A stretch of DNA of 64,000 nt from Bryobacteraceae bacterium (GCA_947458745.1 CANGYQ010000003.1:372001-436000); one strand, 5' to 3'. Positions 27,372-36,768 are shown, numbered from the stretch's first letter. Notes: generated by a model from the letters alone, not told the origin. A program made the numbers and translations.

Positions 27372-30268
27372 CGCGGTCTCTGCAGCAGGACAGAAAGCAG
27401 AATGGCTGGATGCACCGCGCGGGCGGAGGCGAAATCTTCCACCTGATGGCGGCAGGAGAAGCCGGAGGCGACCACGGCGGAATTGTCCGGCAACTGCCGG
27501 ATGGCGGGCACCAGCTTCGCTTCGGCGATCTTTTTGGACAACGCGTATTTGCTGGTGGCATAGCCAAAGGAGCCCGCCATGCCACAGCAGCCGGCCTCGG
27601 GGTCGATCAGTTTGGCTCCGGGGATGCGGGACAGCAGCCTCTTGGCACTGGGCAACAGACCCATGGCCTTCTGGTGGCAGTGTCCATGCACCAGGATCTC
27701 CGCCGGGCCAGCGTTGAAGGCCAATCGGGCGCGTCCGGCACTCATTTCCGCCTCCAGATAGTCTTCAAACAACCAGCTGGCGGCGGCCACTTCCTCGGCG
27801 TCATTGCGTTCCGCGCCGCGGAGTAACGCTGGGGCATCCTCGCGCATGGCCGACAGGCAACTCGGCTCGCAGAAGACCAGCTTGGCTCCCGCGCGCACTC
27901 CGGGCAGTAAGCGCCGGGTATTCTCTCTGGCCTGGGCCCGGGCGTCTGACAATAGGCCCTGCGAGATCATGGGCCGCCCACAGCAGACGTTGGTCGCCAG
28001 TGCCACGCTCTGCCCAGCTGCTTCGAAAACAGTGGCGGCGGCCTGGCCGATCTCCGGCTGATAGTAGTTGGTCCAGGTGTCGGCAAACAGCAGCACGGAA
28101 GGCTTGGTGGGCAGCGGACGTTGTGCAAACCAGGACGCCAGCGTGCTTGCCGCCAGCGCCGGCAAGGCGCGGCGCGGATCGATCCCCATCAACCGTGCGG
28201 CGATCCCCGAGAAGGCATTGGTCAGCTTAGGATAGCGGCTGCCGAACTCAGCCAGCTCGTTCGCCTGGCCCAGCAGCTTCACCTTCAGCGGCGTGCCGTG
28301 CTTGGCCCAGTAGCCAGCCAGGAACTCGCTCTTGTACTTGGCCATGTCGACGCCCACCGGGCATTCGCTCTTGCAGGCGCGGCATTCCAGGCACAGGTCG
28401 AGAGTTTCAAACACGCCCTGATCGGTCAAGCCGGCTTGACCCAGCTCGCCCGCCATCGCCTGACGCAGGACATTCGCCCGGCCCCGCGTCGAATCCGCTT
28501 CTTCGTGTGTCGCCATGTAGCTGGGACACATGGTGCCGGACAGCTTCTTGCGGCATGCTCCAACGCCGCTGCACATCTCCACGGCTCCAGCAAAGCCGCC
28601 GTAGTCTGAAAAGTCGAAAAACGTTTCCGGGTTGGCGGCGCGATAGTGTGGGCCGAACCGCAGATTCGAAGTGAGCGGCGGCGCGTCGACGATCTTGCCC
28701 GGGTTCAGCAGCCCCTTCGGGTCGAAGGCCTTCTTGATGGTCCGGAATGCCTTGTAGATCTCCGGTCCGAACATCTGCTCCATGAAGGGGCTGCGCACCA
28801 GGCCATCACCGTGTTCCCCCGATAGCGCACCACCGAACTCGAGCACCAGCGCGGCAACGTCCTTGGCGATCGCCTCAAACATGGCCACGCCCGCTTCGGT
28901 CTTCATGTTCACCACGGGGCGCACATGCAAACAGCCCACAGAGGCATGGGCATAGATGCCGGCCGTCGTGCCGTGCTTGGCCAACAGTTGCAGGAAGCGG
29001 TCGATAAAGGCCGACAGCTTCTCCGGAGCCACGGCTGTGTCTTCGACAAACGAGATCGACTTGGCGTCTTCCTTGACGGCCATCGATAAGCCCAGCGCGG
29101 CTTCGCGGAGGCTCCAGATGCGGGCCTGGTGCTGCAGGTCGGTGGCGTGGTGGTAGCGATAACCCAGCTTCCGGTCGCGCAGGGCCGTCTCGAGCGCTTC
29201 CAGACGCGGCGGCAGATCTTCGGGCGCTTCGCCATAGAACTCGACACACAGCGTAGCCCCGGGGTCCCCTTCGATGATCGAACGGCGGATCTGGTTCAGC
29301 GCCGTGTTCTGCCGCGTGTTGTCGAGGATAGACTTGTCCATCACCTCGATCGCCGACGGTTTGTGCGTCAGAATGGCGGGCGCGGCGGTGAGCGCTTCCA
29401 GCAGCGTCTCAAACTCGATCACCATCACGGCCTTGGCCTTGGGCAGCGGCACCAGCTTCAGCTTCGCTTCCAGGATCACCCCCAGGGTGCCCTCTGAGCC
29501 GACCATTATCCGCGCCATGTTCACCGGGCGCGTCAGGTTCGTAAAGTCATCCAAGTTGTAGCCGCCGACGCGCCGCAGGATCTTCGGAAACCTTTTCCGG
29601 ATCTCCCCGGCATGCTTCTCGGCGATGTCGATCACGGCTTGATAGCAGCGGGCTTCGAGCGTCTCGCCCTGCGGGACATCGTTGCGGTCAATCTCGCGGA
29701 AAAAGGCGACGCTGCCGTCTGACAGCGCCACTTCCATTTCCAGCACATGGTCGATGGTCTTGCCGTACAGCACGCTGCGCGCACCGGACGAATTGTTCGC
29801 CATCATGCCGCCGATGGTGGCGCGGCTGGCGGTGGATATGTCAGGCGCAAAGCGCAGCCCCAACGGAGCCAGTTGAGCGTTCAGCTCATCCAGCACGATG
29901 CCGGGTTCGACACGCACCCAGCGCTCCGCCGCATTAACTTCCAGCACCCGGTTGTAGTACTTCGACAGGTCCACCTGCAGGCCTCCGCCAATGGCCTGTC
30001 CCGCTTGAGACGTGCCCCCGCCGCGCAGCGTGTAAGGGCAGCCTTTCTTGTGGCAGATCCGGACCACGTTCAATAGATCTTCGCGATGCTTCGGGATGAC
30101 GACGCCCAGCGGCTGGATCTGGTAGACGCTGGCGTCGGTGGAGTAGAGTGCGCGCGAGACCCGGTCAAAGCGGACCTCGCCTTCGATCACCTTCTCCAGG
30201 GCCCGGCGCAGGGATGATGTATCTGGTCGCCCGGCTGCGGCACCGGCTGTCAATTGCACCAAGCTCAT
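27368..30268 (-). CDS. Fused FAD-linked oxidase / Fe-S dehydrogenase (D-lactate or D-2-hydroxyacid type)
   Basis: A 966-residue protein of the YdiJ type. Order: FAD-binding PCMH domain (about 30-225; TLRGGGTSQAGQAIGGG), FAD-oxidase C-terminal domain (about 255-500), two 4Fe-4S clusters (CSGVGACRKKLSGTMCPS and CLECRACKSECPVG, about 545-640), and a CCG domain (NVCCGRPMISQG, HGHCHQKAM, EAGCCGMAGSFGY, about 740-950). Such enzymes oxidise D-2-hydroxyacids and pass electrons to the respiratory chain. The start overlaps the aminotransferase stop (ATGA) and its stop overlaps the permease start, so the three are translationally coupled. Confidence 0.9.
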   Translation of the reverse strand: MSLVQLTAGAAAGRPDTSSLRRALEKVIEGEVRFDRVSRALYSTDASVYQIQPLGVVIPKHREDLLNVVRICHKKGCPYTLRGGGTSQAGQAIGGGLQVDLSKYYNRVLEVNAAERWVRVEPGIVLDELNAQLAPLGLRFAPDISTASRATIGGMMANNSSGARSVLYGKTIDHVLEMEVALSDGSVAFFREIDRNDVPQGETLEARCYQAVIDIAEKHAGEIRKRFPKILRRVGGYNLDDFTNLTRPVNMARIMVGSEGTLGVILEAKLKLVPLPKAKAVMVIEFETLLEALTAAPAILTHKPSAIEVMDKSILDNTRQNTALNQIRRSIIEGDPGATLCVEFYGEAPEDLPPRLEALETALRDRKLGYRYHHATDLQHQARIWSLREAALGLSMAVKEDAKSISFVEDTAVAPEKLSAFIDRFLQLLAKHGTTAGIYAHASVGCLHVRPVVNMKTEAGVAMFEAIAKDVAALVLEFGGALSGEHGDGLVRSPFMEQMFGPEIYKAFRTIKKAFDPKGLLNPGKIVDAPPLTSNLRFGPHYRAANPETFFDFSDYGGFAGAVEMCSGVGACRKKLSGTMCPSYMATHEEADSTRGRANVLRQAMAGELGQAGLTDQGVFETLDLCLECRACKSECPVGVDMAKYKSEFLAGYWAKHGTPLKVKLLGQANELAEFGSRYPKLTNAFSGIAARLMGIDPRRALPALAASTLASWFAQRPLPTKPSVLLFADTWTNYYQPEIGQAAATVFEAAGQSVALATNVCCGRPMISQGLLSDARAQARENTRRLLPGVRAGAKLVFCEPSCLSAMREDAPALLRGAERNDAEEVAAASWLFEDYLEAEMSAGRARLAFNAGPAEILVHGHCHQKAMGLLPSAKRLLSRIPGAKLIDPEAGCCGMAGSFGYATSKYALSKKIAEAKLVPAIRQLPDNSAVVASGFSCRHQVEDFASARAVHPAILLSVLLQRPR

Positions 30269-31470
30269 CCGCGCGCTGCTCCAATTTCGCTTAGACCTTG
30301 AGCCAGCTTCTCCAGCCCCTTCGTCAAAGCCTCGCCGCCACTGGCAAACGAGACCCGCAACGTGCCTTCACCGGCGGGCCCGTAGGCGGCTCCGTGGACG
30401 ACGACGACGCCAAACTCCTGCAAGAGCCGCTGGCGGACTTTATTTGAGGCAATGCCCCAGGCGCGCAAATCAGCCATGGCAAAGAAGCCGCCCTCAGGAG
30501 GCAACACGGCCGCCCCCGGGATACCGGCCAGCGCGGTCTGCACCTGCGCGCGGCGCCGGGCATATTCGCGCACCATCTGGGTGACGCAATCCTGCGGTGC
30601 GCTGAGGGCGACGGCGGCGGCGTCCTGCACGAACGTAGCGGGTCCCCGGCTGGACTGCGCCAGCACCAGATACATGGCCTGGATCAAGGGCGCGGGCCCG
30701 GCGCAATAGCCGACGCGCCAGCCGGTCATGGAGTAGGTCTTGGAAAGGCTGTTCACCAGGATGGTCCGCTCCCGGAGTTGTGGGGCCACGGCCGCGGGCG
30801 ACAGGTGCGTGTGGCCGTCATAGGTGATGGCCTCATAGATCTCGTCGCTGATCAAATAGATGTTCCGCCGTTCACAGAATTGGGCAATGGCTTCCAGCTC
30901 CGCGCGAGTGGGTACCGTGCCCACGGGGTTCCAGGGCGTGTTCAGCACCAGCAGCTTGGCGGCGGGTGTCCAGGCCGCCTCTAATGCCTCTTCGGTCACC
31001 ATAAACCGGCCGTCTTGGATTTTTGAGGGGACCGCGCGGCAGTCGCCACCGGCCAACCGGACGGGCGATTGATAGGCATCATAGACCGGGTCCGGCAGCA
31101 GCACCTGGTCTCCATCTTCAATCAGTGCCATCAGCGCGGCGTAGATGCCGAACGTGGCTCCGGTGGTGATCAGAATCTCGGTGGCCGGATCATAGGTCAG
31201 CCCGTTGTCCCGGCGTAGCTTCACCGCCACAGCCTCGCGCAGGCCCTTCTCCCCTCGATTATCCGGGTAGCCCGTCCGCCCTGCCTGCAGCGCCTTCACG
31301 GAAGCCTCAACGATGTGTGCCGGGGTAGGGAAGTCGGGCTCGCCGCGCATCAGTGAGGCCAGTGGTACGCCTGCTGCCTGCAAGGTCCGGACCTCGCCCA
31401 GGATCGCGTTCACCGCCGTCGGCCGCAATGAGCTAACCCGGTGCGCAATAGGATCGGAAAGTGCAGACAC
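30265..31470 (-). CDS. Class I PLP-dependent aminotransferase
   Basis: A 401-residue fold-type I aminotransferase resembling aspartate/alanine aminotransferases of subgroup I-gamma. Marks are RGEPDFPTP, the substrate/cofactor loop NTPWNPVGTVP, LISDEIYEAITYDG, the Schiff-base lysine in VNSLSKTYSMTGWRVGY, and LRVSFASGGEAL with the carboxylate-binding Arg. The longest frame runs on another 168 codons into antisense of the next gene; GTG at 31470 gives the family N-terminus. It is the first gene of the 31.5-24.6 kb operon and could turn an imported amino acid into the 2-oxo acid. Confidence 0.88.
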   Translation of the reverse strand: MSALSDPIAHRVSSLRPTAVNAILGEVRTLQAAGVPLASLMRGEPDFPTPAHIVEASVKALQAGRTGYPDNRGEKGLREAVAVKLRRDNGLTYDPATEILITTGATFGIYAALMALIEDGDQVLLPDPVYDAYQSPVRLAGGDCRAVPSKIQDGRFMVTEEALEAAWTPAAKLLVLNTPWNPVGTVPTRAELEAIAQFCERRNIYLISDEIYEAITYDGHTHLSPAAVAPQLRERTILVNSLSKTYSMTGWRVGYCAGPAPLIQAMYLVLAQSSRGPATFVQDAAAVALSAPQDCVTQMVREYARRRAQVQTALAGIPGAAVLPPEGGFFAMADLRAWGIASNKVRQRLLQEFGVVVVHGAAYGPAGEGTLRVSFASGGEALTKGLEKLAQGLSEIGAARG

Positions 31471-31564
31471 GAGTGGAGAATACCAGTCGCTTCCCGCGCC
31501 ACGCAATTGCCGCGCCGATCCTGCTGAAACGCCACGGCCGTTTACTGATTGCCATAATGAGGCG

Positions 31565-32632
31565 GTGCGACGAAAGAGCGATCTGCCTACTCCCGCCTTG
31601 CTGCTGGATCTCGACCTGTTTGAGGCCAACCTAGCCCGCATGATGGACCGGGTCCGCGCCAGCGGCAAGCAGCTGCGCCCCCACCTGAAGGCCCACAAGT
31701 GCGTGGAGATCGCCCGCCGGCAGCTGGCCGCTGGTGCTTGCGGCATCTCAGTAGCCACGGTGCCGGAAGCCGAGCTGATGGCCCAGGCGGGCATTGGTGG
31801 TCTGCTGCTTACCTCGCCGCTGGCCGACCCCCGCAAGATGGCCCGGGCTGCCGCCACCGGAGCGATGGTGGTGGTGGACCACGCCGAGCAAGTGCGCTGG
31901 TACGGCGAAGCGGCCGCCGCGCTGGGCCGCACCGTGGAGGTGCTGATCGACCTGGATGTGGGCGACCACCGCACTGGTGCCCGCTCGACCGCGCAAGCCC
32001 TGGAGATCGCCCGCGTGATCGCCCAGACGCCGGGCCTGCAGCTGCGGGGCTTGCAGGGGTACTCCGTATTGGGCTCCCATGCGGGAGGGTTTGCGGAACG
32101 CCAGCGGGTGTCACAGGCAGCGTTTGCGGGGGTTGCTGAAACTCAGGCCGCACTGGCGGAGGCCGGGTTCGAGACCGGGATCATCACCGGTGGCAGCACC
32201 GGCAGTTGGGAGATTGACCTGGCCTTGCCCCAGGTGACCGAGATCCAGGCCGGCTCATTTGTGTTGATGGACCTGGCGTACCGGCGGGAAGGGCTTGATT
32301 TTGCGCACGCCCTCACCGTTCTGGCCACGGTGATCAGCGCCAACCATGATGCCTTTGTGACTCTTGACGCGGGCTTTAAGGCCTTCTCGACCGATCGCGG
32401 CTATGGGCCGGAGCCGGTGGCCCTGCCGGGCTACGGCTATCGCTGGGGCGGCGATGAATTTGGCTATCTGGACCGCCCGGCCGATGCCGCGGCTCCACGC
32501 CTGGGAGACCGCCTGGAGTTCATTCCCCCTCACTGTGACCCCACGGTGAACCTCTATGACCGCATCTACGCATGCCGCGGCGAGCAGGTGTTGGAAACAT
32601 GGCCCGTCATGCAACGGTGGGCGGGCGCTTGA
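31565..32632 (+). CDS. D-threonine aldolase / D-serine dehydratase-like PLP enzyme
   Basis: A 355-residue enzyme of the alanine-racemase-fold group that includes D-threonine aldolase and eukaryotic-type D-serine dehydratase. The PLP lysine is in LRPHLKAHKCVEIA (about residue 45); the phosphate-binding GGSTGSWE follows; the C-terminal PPHCDPTVNLYD supplies the metal-binding His and Cys. The start is GTG at 31565, 94 bases from the divergent aminotransferase start. It acts on D-beta-hydroxy-amino acids in the family, which fits the D-amino-acid theme of the neighbours. Confidence 0.88.
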   Translation: MRRKSDLPTPALLLDLDLFEANLARMMDRVRASGKQLRPHLKAHKCVEIARRQLAAGACGISVATVPEAELMAQAGIGGLLLTSPLADPRKMARAAATGAMVVVDHAEQVRWYGEAAAALGRTVEVLIDLDVGDHRTGARSTAQALEIARVIAQTPGLQLRGLQGYSVLGSHAGGFAERQRVSQAAFAGVAETQAALAEAGFETGIITGGSTGSWEIDLALPQVTEIQAGSFVLMDLAYRREGLDFAHALTVLATVISANHDAFVTLDAGFKAFSTDRGYGPEPVALPGYGYRWGGDEFGYLDRPADAAAPRLGDRLEFIPPHCDPTVNLYDRIYACRGEQVLETWPVMQRWAGA

Positions 32633-32636
32633 CGAG

Positions 32637-33704
32637 TTAGAACAGTTCCCGGTAGACTGCCGCTGTTTCCGCCACGGCGCGAGCCCAGGGGAACGCGGTC
32701 GCCCGCGCGAGCCCCGCTTGTTGCAGCGCTTGCCGCAAGGTCTGGTCCGTCATCACTCGATGTAGGCCCGCCGCGATGGAATCCACCGATGTCGGGTCGG
32801 TCATCACGGCTGCGTCGGCGGCTACTTCCATAGTGGCGGAGCGCAGCGATGTGACCACGGGCAGACCGTAGGCCATCGCCTCCAGCACAGGGATTCCAAA
32901 GCCCTCATCAAGAGAGGGAAATGCCAGGGCCGAGCAATTGGCGTAGAGGCTTTCCAGTTCAGCCCGGCTGACATAGCCCATGATGTCGATGTCGCTCTGC
33001 CGCGGGCTGCGCGCGATGCGGTCCAGGATGGCGGCGGAGCCATAGCCCAGGCCTCCCGCCAGCTTAAGCCGCCAGCCCAGTGTAGTCTGCTCGAAGGCTT
33101 CCACCAAGCTCAAGATGTTCTTGCGCGATTGCAGCGCTCCCACATGCAGCAACCAGGGTTGGCGCTGCGCGATCGGGGCCGGCGGCGGTGCCGCGTGCAC
33201 GCCGTGGTAGATCACCCGGATGCGGCCCGGCGCCACACCCAGCAAATCCCGCACCTGGGTGGCGGTGAAGTGCGAAACGGCGATGATCAGGTCCGCCCGC
33301 TCCGCTGCCTCACGGGCCAGCGTCGAGAAGCGCTGCCGGAACTCGGGGGTCGAGTACTCGCCGGTCATCACGAACAGATCATGAAAGGTGACCGTGAAGC
33401 GATTCTTCTTTCGTGGCGGCAGCCGTTGGTTCAGCCCATGGAACATGGCCACGCCAGGTGCCAGCGCGTCCACCAGCAGCCGGCGCGAGACGTTGCCTGG
33501 CAACGCCGCTCGCCAAGCGGTGCGCAGCCGGTGGGGCCGCACATAGGCGTTCAGCTGGCCTTCGGCCGGCCGGAGTTGGCCCAAGGCGCAGAGTTCCGCC
33601 ACACCGTTCAGGATCTCCCGGGAATAGACCGCTACGCCCGTCGGCTCACGGTCCAGTGCGTAGGTGGCATCAAGCCCGATGCGCAACGGCACCTGCGCTT
33701 TCAT
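32637..33704 (-). CDS. Family 4 glycosyltransferase
   Basis: A 355-residue GT-B fold glycosyltransferase. The N-terminal half starts IGLDATYALDREPTGVAVY and the donor half contains LLHVGALQSRKNI and the FPSLDEGFGIPVLEAMAYGLPVV block with the EGFGIPxLE motif. It uses a nucleotide-sugar to extend a polysaccharide or glycolipid; the acceptor is unknown. Its start lies inside the last 35 bases of the upstream REC/GGDEF gene, so the two are likely coupled. Confidence 0.88.
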   Translation of the reverse strand: MKAQVPLRIGLDATYALDREPTGVAVYSREILNGVAELCALGQLRPAEGQLNAYVRPHRLRTAWRAALPGNVSRRLLVDALAPGVAMFHGLNQRLPPRKKNRFTVTFHDLFVMTGEYSTPEFRQRFSTLAREAAERADLIIAVSHFTATQVRDLLGVAPGRIRVIYHGVHAAPPPAPIAQRQPWLLHVGALQSRKNILSLVEAFEQTTLGWRLKLAGGLGYGSAAILDRIARSPRQSDIDIMGYVSRAELESLYANCSALAFPSLDEGFGIPVLEAMAYGLPVVTSLRSATMEVAADAAVMTDPTSVDSIAAGLHRVMTDQTLRQALQQAGLARATAFPWARAVAETAAVYRELF

Positions 33705-34569
33705 ACGACGCCAACCGGGCGGCGGCCAGCACCTGCTGAATCGTCTGCCCGGCTTGGGCCTGCGCCAGACCCGTGCGCCACTGCAAGCGGCTGGCCGTAT
33801 GCCGGGGGAAATGCGTGGTCAACTGTTCGGCGGCTCTTGCAACATGGGCGTGAATCTCCTGAAAGGTCCGGTCAAGCACGGTGGCGGCAAACTCTTCGTC
33901 GCTCAACCGGGCTAACACGGAAAACTCATCAAACACCGGACGCAGCATTTCGCCCATCTCAATCGCCACCAAGTCGCCCGCTTGCGGACCTTCCGCATCG
34001 TAGATCGCCCGCAGCCCTCGCGCCTGGATCACCACCACTTGCAGGGGCCAGTTGAACCGCCGGGCCAGCACGAGATCCCGCCCCGCCAGATGCGAAAAGC
34101 CGGCCGCCGAATAAAGGCCACTGAGCGGATCAATCAACGCGGCGCTGGCAGCGGCGTTCCGCAGCTTCTGCCGCTCCACGGCATGCCGCATCACGCGCGC
34201 CAGTTGGCGGCATTCGATCTCATCCTTCAGCAGGACGTCCTGTGCGCCTTCACTCACCACACGCGCTTCAAAGGCCGGATCGGAATCCTCCCACAAGACA
34301 ACCACGGGAGTCCGGGGCGAGACGCGCGCCACTCGGAGATAGGTATGCAGCAACTCACTATCGGGCAGTGCCAGGTCCAGCAACACCAGGTCGAACAGCT
34401 CTTCACGCAGGGCCACTTGCGCTTCCCGCAGCGTGGATACGCGCCGCAACTTCACCACCCGGGTCAGCGGTTCCGTCAGTCCACTTTCCGTCATCTCCCG
34501 CAATGCCTCGGAGATCATGAGGGCGTCGGCGTCTGAATCTTCAACCAGGAGTAGCTGGAAGTCCCTCAT
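33670..34569 (-). CDS. Response regulator with degenerate GGDEF domain
   Basis: A 299-residue protein. A receiver domain (residues 1-125; LLLVEDSDADALM, phospho-acceptor Asp in LVLLDLALPDS, and a Lys at VLLKDE) is followed by a GGDEF-type domain (about 140-290; IDPLSGLYSAAGF). The active-site loop reads RLSDEEFA instead of GGDEF, so cyclase activity is probably lost and the domain may be a structural or binding module. It sits between a sigma-54 activator (eight bases upstream) and a glycosyltransferase, suggesting control of surface polysaccharide. Confidence 0.85.
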   Translation of the reverse strand: MRDFQLLLVEDSDADALMISEALREMTESGLTEPLTRVVKLRRVSTLREAQVALREELFDLVLLDLALPDSELLHTYLRVARVSPRTPVVVLWEDSDPAFEARVVSEGAQDVLLKDEIECRQLARVMRHAVERQKLRNAAASAALIDPLSGLYSAAGFSHLAGRDLVLARRFNWPLQVVVIQARGLRAIYDAEGPQAGDLVAIEMGEMLRPVFDEFSVLARLSDEEFAATVLDRTFQEIHAHVARAAEQLTTHFPRHTASRLQWRTGLAQAQAGQTIQQVLAAARLASYESAGAVAHRA

Positions 34570-34577
34570 CAGTTTGA

Positions 34578-35693
34578 CTAGATGGCTAGTTTATACTCGC
34601 GCAGCTTGCGGTAGAGCGTTGTGCGGCCGATCCCCAGCAAGGCGGCTGCTGCCAAGCGGTCGCCTCGAGTGTAGGCCAAGGCGCGGATGATCTCGCGGCG
34701 CTCCAGTTCGGCCAGCGGCACGATCGGTTCATTGCCGTGGGTCAGGGCGGATCCGGGAGGAATGGGTGTCGCCGGCACAAACGATATCGTGCCGGACGGG
34801 CTGGGCACCAAGCTAGGCGGATAGGCCGGGCTGCTGGGGGCCGCGTAGGGCATGGTGTGCACCGGCGGCAGCAGGACAGGACAGGCCACGGGCGCACGTT
34901 CCCCCACGGACGTCGCACGGCTCAACCCCCGAATGCTTTCCGCGTGCAGGTGATTCTGCAGTCCGCTGGGTAGATCGCCATCATGCAGAATGGGTCCGGA
35001 ATTCACCGTCACCATATGCTTGATGCAGTTTTCCAGCTCTCGGACATTGCCGGGCCAAGGATACCGGCACAGCACCGCCAGCGTATCGGCGGCCATCTCA
35101 TGGCCGCGTCCGTAGCGCTGGATGAAGTAATCCACTAGTACCGGGATATCCTCCATCCGGTCCCGCAACGGCGGCAGCCGCAGGCCCACCACATTCAGCC
35201 GGTAGTAGAGATCGCGCCGGAAGGTGCCCTTTTCCACTTCGCGCTGTAGATCGCGGTTCGTGGCCGCAATCACGCGGAAGTCCGCCCGGCGCTGATTCAA
35301 CGCTCCGACGGGGCGGAATTCCTTTTCTTGCAAAACACGGAGGAGCTTGGCCTGTAGGTCGAGCGGTAGCTCACCAATTTCGTCGAAGAAAGCGGTTCCA
35401 CCGTGGGCCATTTCGATCAGGCCCGTCTTCTGCGCCACCGCGCCGGTAAACGCACCCTTGGCATGGCCAAATAGCTCGCTTTCCATTAACGTGCCCACCA
35501 TCGAGGAACAGTCGATGGTGACAAAAGGTCCCCGAGGATCGACGTCGTGAAGAGCACGAGCGATCATCTCTTTGCCGGTCCCGGTCTCGCCTAACAGCAG
35601 CACGGGCCAACGGTATCTCCCAAGGCGCTGAACCTGATGCAGGACTCGCTGCATCTGGCTGCCCTGCCCAATTACGGGGCTGCCTTCAGTCAA
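34578..35693 (-). CDS. Sigma-54-dependent transcriptional activator without receiver domain
   Basis: A 371-residue enhancer-binding protein. The AAA+ domain (residues 5-240) has Walker A GETGTGKE, the sigma-54 contact loop GAFTGA, Walker [12 protein letters not shown] and the R-finger region [10 protein letters not shown]; a Pro-rich linker (about 265-320) leads to a Fis-type helix-turn-helix ([20 protein letters not shown]) at the C-terminus. The start is TTG, chosen because GGAGG lies seven bases before it. It lacks its own sensor domain; the adjacent receiver protein may regulate it. Targets are not known. Confidence 0.92.
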   Translation of the reverse strand: MTEGSPVIGQGSQMQRVLHQVQRLGRYRWPVLLLGETGTGKEMIARALHDVDPRGPFVTIDCSSMVGTLMESELFGHAKGAFTGAVAQKTGLIEMAHGGTAFFDEIGELPLDLQAKLLRVLQEKEFRPVGALNQRRADFRVIAATNRDLQREVEKGTFRRDLYYRLNVVGLRLPPLRDRMEDIPVLVDYFIQRYGRGHEMAADTLAVLCRYPWPGNVRELENCIKHMVTVNSGPILHDGDLPSGLQNHLHAESIRGLSRATSVGERAPVACPVLLPPVHTMPYAAPSSPAYPPSLVPSPSGTISFVPATPIPPGSALTHGNEPIVPLAELERREIIRALAYTRGDRLAAAALLGIGRTTLYRKLREYKLAI

Positions 35694-36015
35694 TCCGTGC
35701 CTCCGAATTTGAGACTAGCACGACGACTCAGTTTCTGCGCTTGCCAAATGAAAAAGGCAGAGTATTTCTCTCATTCAAACTCCTTCCACCGCCCTCTGAA
35801 TTCTTCCACCTCCGGCACCCTACCGCGCCGGATCTGCGGTGTCCTGCTGAGCCCTGCTCACCCCGGCATCCTGTAAGCGGGATGCCCTAACTAGAGTGGC
35901 GCATTTCTCACTCCCGGGTGACAGAAAATCGAGGTCCGGATGCAAAATAAGACATCGGCCCGGACGGTACTAGTGGGGTGCGGTCCGGGGAGGTATACCA
36001 ACCGCGAGAAGGGCG
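35694..36015. other. Intergenic stretch, no gene seen
   Basis: About 320 bases between the divergently placed upstream edge of the sigma-54 activator gene and the 3' end of the rlpA-like gene. It holds the GGAGG ribosome-binding site of the activator gene. I find no reading frame with coding character, clear sigma-54 (-24/-12) promoter or RNA motif. Confidence 0.5.
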
Positions 36016-36444
36016 CTACTTGGCCGGCGTACGGATCACCTTGATCTTCACCGGCGCCGTCCCGGGCCCGATCAACTCGATCGCCTCCGCCGCCGCCCGC
36101 GACAGATCGATGATGCGGCCCTTCACGAACGGACCACGATCTGTCACGCGCACCTCCACCTTGCGCGCGTTGGTCTTGTTACGCACCTCCACCACCACGC
36201 CGAACGGCAACGTCTTGTGCGCCGCAGTCATCTGGTACATGTCATAGACCTCGCCACTGGCCGTCTTCCGGCCATGATAGGGCACGCCGTACCAGCTGGC
36301 GATTCCTTCTTGCGACCAGCCTTTGCGGACCGTCTTGGGTGCCTTGGGCGTCGCCGGCCGCGAAGCCTTGCGCCCGCATCCTGAAAGGCCTGCCAGCAGC
36401 ATCGCCACGGCCGCTGCACGCATCAGAATCGGGCTCCATTGCAT
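36016..36444 (-). CDS. rlpA: RlpA-like lipoprotein (septal ring lytic transglycosylase family)
   Basis: A 142-residue protein with a lipobox (LAGLSGC) and a double-psi beta-barrel. Family signatures are GIASWYGVPYHGRKTASGE, MTAAHKTLPFG and VTDRGPFVKGRIIDLS, which carry the Asp, His and Glu positions used by RlpA enzymes to cut peptidoglycan stripped of stem peptides. The C-terminal SPOR domain of longer relatives is absent. It is expected at the inner face of the outer membrane. Confidence 0.9.
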   Translation of the reverse strand: MQWSPILMRAAAVAMLLAGLSGCGRKASRPATPKAPKTVRKGWSQEGIASWYGVPYHGRKTASGEVYDMYQMTAAHKTLPFGVVVEVRNKTNARKVEVRVTDRGPFVKGRIIDLSRAAAEAIELIGPGTAPVKIKVIRTPAK

Positions 36445-36513
36445 AAAACAATTCTAGCGGGAAACGTTTTCGAGAGATCTTCGCGGAGGCGCCGGAAGCG
36501 GGCTCTTTTTTCC

Positions 36514-36542
36514 TTGACTTTGATTCGGAAACACTTTATATC
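36514..36542 (+). promoter_or_regulatory. Sigma-70-type promoter of the small basic peptide gene
   Basis: TTGACT (36514-36519) and TATATC (36537-36542) are 17 bases apart, close to the consensus. It lies in an unusually AT-rich patch about 57 bases before the start codon of the small Lys/Ala/Pro gene. Confidence 0.75.
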
Positions 36543-36599
36543 TGAATCACACTGCGATCATTTCCTGGTCGCAAATTTTGATGTTAGGGAGATCGATCG

Positions 36600-36686
36600 A
36601 TGAAGAACGCAACGAAGAAGGCAGCCCCGGCAAAGAAGGCGGCCAAGAAGGCCCCGGCAAAGAAAGCCCCGGCAAAGAAGAAGTAA
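36600..36686 (+). CDS. 28-residue Lys/Ala/Pro-rich basic peptide (histone H1-tail-like)
   Basis: The frame encodes 28 residues, almost only Lys, Ala and Pro, in repeats of KKAPAKKA type, and ends in KKK. It has AGGGAG as ribosome-binding site, its own near-consensus promoter and a hairpin-plus-T terminator downstream, so it looks like a complete, independently expressed gene. The composition matches the DNA-binding tails of bacterial H1-like and HU-extension proteins; a nucleoid-binding role is an inference. There is no globular domain. Confidence 0.7.
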   Translation: MKNATKKAAPAKKAAKKAPAKKAPAKKK

Positions 36687-36715
36687 CCACCATCAACAAC
36701 TCCAGTCTACGCAGG

Positions 36716-36746
36716 CGGCCCTGAGCAATCGGGGCCGTTTCCTTTT
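36716..36746 (+). terminator. Terminator after the small basic peptide gene
   Basis: A 6-bp stem CGGCCC with GGGCCG and 10-nt loop is followed by TTTCCTTTT, 30 bases after the peptide stop codon and just before the end of the convergent methyltransferase gene. Confidence 0.7.
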
Positions 36747-36768
36747 GGACCCGCCTCCGCTAGCTCTC

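Noticed and set aside
31471-31974. 168-residue N-terminal extension of the aminotransferase
   Set aside because: It is antisense to the D-threonine-aldolase-like gene and has no homology pattern.
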